NCBI GenBank assembly: GCA_023955335.1
Contig: JAGSGF010000022.1
Location: 1 to 45,254, forward strand
Direction: 5' to 3'
DNA length: 45,254 nucleotides
From: Yoonia sp.
Lineage (GTDB): Bacteria > Pseudomonadota > Alphaproteobacteria > Rhodobacterales > Rhodobacteraceae
Positions 43,062-45,254 of the stretch are shown piece after piece; position 1 is the first letter of the stretch, and every line of letters begins with the position of its first letter. Below the pieces are notes generated by a model that did no database searches, was not told where the DNA came from, and was given only the letters and a program-made list of their open reading frames with translations. The translations under genes were made by a program, and so were the position numbers.

Positions 43062-43342
43062 CTGGTCAAACGTTCGCGGTTGCTGCTGACTTCAGATTGA
43101 AGCGGGGCCATGCCAGCCGACATGATTTCACCAAGCGGTTTGCCTGTCATAGTGGCGGCGGTCATTTCGGACATGGCTTGCGCGAATGCAGGCCCTTTTT
43201 CCGCAAGCATCCGGTCGTTTTCATCTGCCTCTGCGGGTAGGGCGCCCGCCATGCCCAACAGGCGCACCGCCATCACAGCGTGGGTGTCGGACATTAGCTT
43301 GGTGACTTCTGAGTTGAATGCAAAGAACTGTATAGGTGTCAT
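43058..43342 (-). CDS. Small alpha-helical protein ('antifreeze' family name in roseobacters)
   Basis: A 94-residue, Ala- and Met-rich helical protein. TPIQFFAFNSEVTKLMSDTH, MAVRLLGMAGALPAE and DENDRMLAEKGPAF recall the small Rhodobacteraceae proteins annotated as antifreeze or phasin-like (pattern RMLGMAGxW...E..RM..EK.AA). I know no experimental role; the antifreeze label in databases has weak grounds. ATG 43342 is preceded by GGAACAGCACG. The 3' end runs into the tandem repeats. Confidence 0.65.
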   Translation of the reverse strand: MTPIQFFAFNSEVTKLMSDTHAVMAVRLLGMAGALPAEADENDRMLAEKGPAFAQAMSEMTAATMTGKPLGEIMSAGMAPLQSEVSSNRERLTR

Positions 43343-43480
43343 CGTGCTGTTCCTTTCGGGAAAGCTGTTTGCATGCGTCTATACCAATGCTGCACTGCAG
43401 CATAGGGGGGGGGATTCTGGCATCTTGCAACGCGTCTCGGATTTGTTGATAAGGAGCCATCAGTTACCGGAGTTTCACCG

Positions 43481-43792
43481 ATGCGCGCACGAATCTACAA
43501 GCCAGCCAAAACCGCCATGTCGTCAGGCACTGCCAAGACGAATGTTTGGGTATTGGATCATGTAGCTGAGCAGGCCCGAAGTGTAGATCCCTTGATGGGG
43601 TGGACGTCGTCCGACGACACGCAGGCGCAAGTCAAGCTGACGTTTGATACCAAGGAGGCCGCTCTGGAATATGCTGCCGCCAAGGGCATTGAGGCATCCG
43701 TGCAAGACCCTAAGGCCCGCAAACTGAATATCCGCGAAAACGGTTATGCCGAAAACTTCGCGACCAACCGCCGCGGTGCTTGGACACACTAA
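43481..43792 (+). CDS. NDUFS4-like accessory subunit of respiratory complex I
   Basis: A 103-residue protein of the ETC complex I subunit (NDUFS4/18-kDa, NuoQ) family found in alphaproteobacteria and mitochondria. MRARIYKPAKTAMSSGTAKT at the start, WVLDHVAEQARSVDPLMGWTSSDD, and the conserved FDTKEAALEYAAAKGIE and NFATNRRGAWTH are diagnostic. It lies on the matrix/cytoplasmic arm near NuoG/NuoE. GGAG 9 bases before ATG 43481. Alone here, as usual outside the nuo operon. Confidence 0.93.
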   Translation: MRARIYKPAKTAMSSGTAKTNVWVLDHVAEQARSVDPLMGWTSSDDTQAQVKLTFDTKEAALEYAAAKGIEASVQDPKARKLNIRENGYAENFATNRRGAWTH

Positions 43793-43983
43793 CTATTGTG
43801 AAACGCGATCAAGTTAGCGCCAAGTTTCAGTAAAGATCTGGCTGAAATTTACGTTAATCTACATTTCGTGCATCCTATCCGTTGGGGAACCCTATCAAGG
43901 ACTGGTGCGGGCGCACTTGATGTTTGAGCAACCAGACTCAAACGAGATTTCTCGGTCGATAGTACCAAAGAAAATTGGCCCGT

Positions 43984-44031
43984 GGATTGAAAATCCTCGT
44001 GTCGGTGGTTCAAATCCGCCCCTGGGCACCA
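43984..44031 (+). other. 3' fragment of a tRNA-Phe gene (att-like)
   Basis: The sequence from GGATTGAAAATCC through GTGTCGGTGGTTC to CCCCTGGGCACCA is the anticodon-stem-to-CCA part of a tRNA-Phe (GAA). The 5' half (acceptor strand GCCCAGG, D arm) is absent upstream and pairing is lost at position 28, so the match begins at 43984. Such 48-nt 3' copies are the usual product of integrase-mediated insertion into a tRNA gene. No integrase is next to it. Confidence 0.8.
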
Positions 44032-44506
44032 TTTTTACAAATAAAAACAATGACTTAGACTTTCGCAATACGCGTTTAAGTTGTGTGATTCAAAAACACA
44101 CCTTAAACACACTTTTTGCCGTGTTGCTGACTATTTGGACAGCGGAATCACAGTGTTGAACACAGTGTAGGCTGGTGTTGTGTTACAAACACAGTGTTTG
44201 CCGGTCAGTGGCGTTGCGCACGTAAACCCAGCTTTGGGACTGGCTGTATTCGTTGCTTGTTGCATTCTTTTGGTTGGCGCTTAGCATGTGGGCAGTACTT
44301 GATGCTATCGGCCCAAAGCCAACCTTGGTGTCCACCGCAGCGAACGGCGGCATTCTTCTGATTGCTGGCTTCGATGACATCCTCGCCCACGAACGAATGG
44401 CAAGGATATACACAGACGAGTTTTGTAAGCAGTGCAGATAGCCACGAACAGTGGTTTCACGTGGTCCTAGCTTTCATTATATTTGACGGTTGGCCTATCA
44501 AAAGCT
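44032..44506. other. AT-rich accessory stretch with CACAGTGT repeats
   Basis: About 475 bases without a convincing gene. CACAGTGT occurs at 44149-44156, 44161-44168 and 44190-44197, two of them inside AACACAGTGT. A plus-strand frame at 44253-44441 (62 codons) has one hydrophobic stretch (VAFFWLALSMWAV) but no ribosome site; the opposite frame is not better. The repeats could be binding sites or decay of an element end. Confidence 0.5.
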
Positions 44507-45030
44507 TTAATTGCAGAGACTTTTTCGTTGTTGCTCCATAGCGTGGTTTTCTTCGTGGCTCACTTTAAGTTCGTATGTAAGAACAATACGCCAGAACCTA
44601 CTAACATACTGGCATCTAAATTCTTCATGGGGCGGCAACCAATCTAATGGACCGTCCGCACTCTTAGCCCTATTTACTCCATCATCGACAGCAAACAAAT
44701 TGCGCCGGTCATTTGAAAATTTTTTACGCATATCATTTGACCATACCCATGCGCCTCTCTGCCAAGCCCAATACAAGGGAACAAGATGATCAATGTCCAG
44801 ATCACTGCTTTCTCTAAAAATTTGGTCAGTATATGGATCCAGCCAACGCCCCTTCACAACGCGACAGCCATTTGCACTATAGTGTATGAGCCCCGTTGAT
44901 AATTCCGCCAACATCTCATGACGAGTGTTCAGGCAATTACGATCTTCATCAGCCCATCTACCAAAAAGCTCACGATCATAATTAGGTATATTTTCTGCTA
45001 AAACTACAAGAGGATTAATCAAAAAAAATA
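44507..45030 (-). pseudogene. Secreted HNH (DUF1524-type) endonuclease, 5' end removed by an IS
   Basis: The minus strand encodes about 174 codons of a DUF1524-like HNH nuclease. After a hydrophobic stretch (LFFLINPLVVLA, the rest of a signal peptide) comes NYDRELFGRWADEDRNCLNT, the core SDLDIDHLVPLYWAWQRGAW (catalytic D-x-D-H), and NDRRNLFAVDDGVNRAKSAD with WLPP, and Cys-Tyr-Val in CQYVSRFW. This matches the secreted nuclease family in which the D-x-DHLVPL...NDPRNLLAV order is conserved. The frame stays open upstream only through the IS terminus beginning at 45031; the natural start and signal n-region are missing. It is AT-rich like the surrounding accessory DNA. Confidence 0.75.
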
Positions 45031-45254
45031 GTAACTCCCAAGCACCCCCTCGCGGATTATCGGTCGGTTTTGGGGTGAGTCCTATTTGCCATCGGGCGGA
45101 TGAAGTTTTCGTTCTGGTCTGAATTCCGTGGCACCGGCTGGATATCTCTGAATCAGTTGTGGGATGGATCAGGTTGCCGCCATTGAACAACTCCTCGCCT
45201 CGGCTCTGCGCCGGATTGCAGAGCTAGAAGCCGCATTGGCGCGCATGGCGGAAG
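45031..45254 (+). mobile_element. IS66-family element, left end (continues past window)
   Basis: The sequence starting GTAACTCCCAAGCACCCCC shares GTAA and ACCCCCTC with the IS66 terminus at 1442, and the downstream frame encodes an IS66 TnpC N-terminus. No tnpA/tnpB lies between the end and tnpC, as in ISBst12-like IS66 elements with a single gene. The 8 bases before it (45023-45030) would be the target copy. Confidence 0.6.
45164..45254 (+). CDS. tnpC: IS66-family transposase (TnpC), N-terminal 30 codons
   Basis: ATG 45164 reads MDQVAAIEQLLASALRRIAE and continues LEAALARMAE to the window end. This leucine-zipper-like coiled coil (R-I-A-x-L-E-x) is typical of the start of IS66 TnpC transposases. 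The DDE catalytic domain is outside the window. GTGGG lies directly before; the ribosome site is weak. Whether the element is intact cannot be seen. Confidence 0.7.
   Translation, partial: MDQVAAIEQLLASALRRIAELEAALARMAE

Noticed and set aside
44253-44441. 62-codon frame with a hydrophobic stretch downstream of the tRNA-Phe fragment
   Set aside because: No ribosome site and no family resemblance; open frame of this length is expected by chance.

Overview
The window looks like chromosome of a marine alphaproteobacterium of the Roseobacter group (Rhodobacteraceae). The reasons are a complete roseobacter-type taurine pathway (TauR, Tpa, TauABC, Xsc, Pta, SoeABC), a DUF-type 'antifreeze' small protein and an NDUFS4-like complex I subunit typical of that family, and frequent ATGA-coupled starts. 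The genus cannot be fixed from what I can see; the density of insertion-sequence debris would fit Octadecabacter or Loktanella-like strains, but that is only an impression.

Layout. 1-1442 is an IS66-family remnant with one terminus at 1442, into which an IS91-like unit (tyrosine recombinase pseudogene plus the first codons of its transposase) has been inserted. A CAT-anticodon tRNA follows, then a collapsed 5-oxoprolinase pseudogene and an intact 5-hydroxyisourate hydrolase gene. 2629-15082 is a galactoside-use locus: binding protein, two permeases, GH36 alpha-galactosidase, KDGal kinase, KDPGal aldolase, a lactonase, GH42 beta-galactosidase and aldose 1-epimerase run leftward as one unit, while an IclR regulator and the transport ATPase run rightward from the shared control region. 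Imported alpha- or beta-galactosides would be cut in the cytoplasm and the galactose oxidised by the De Ley-Doudoroff route, although the dehydrogenase and dehydratase are not in the window.

15143-32400 is a taurine dissimilation locus. TauABC imports taurine, Tpa converts it to sulfoacetaldehyde, Xsc splits this to acetyl phosphate and sulfite, Pta and AckA process acetyl phosphate, and sulfite is either oxidised by the cytoplasmic SoeABC complex or exported by two TSUP carriers. The MocR-type regulator TauR sits in the middle. I see the same pair of direct repeats, 22-23 bp apart, upstream of xsc, tauR and tpa, which I propose as TauR operators. A 64-codon membrane protein gene overlaps both soeA and soeB and appears to be a real unnamed member of that operon.

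32541-43792 holds ordinary chromosomal genes (YeaQ-like protein, NYN ribonuclease, uvrB, M29 aminopeptidase, glutathionyl-hydroquinone reductase, a complex I subunit) mixed with less common ones: a HEPN-motif protein abutting uvrB, an SGNH hydrolase, a double-CDGSH/FMN glutamate-synthase-like fusion, and a truncated-hemoglobin-like protein with a SAP-like tail. From 43984 the sequence becomes AT-rich accessory DNA: a 48-nt 3' fragment of tRNA-Phe (att-like), short repeats, an HNH nuclease gene whose 5' end has been cut off by another IS66-family element, and the first 30 codons of that element's transposase at the window edge.
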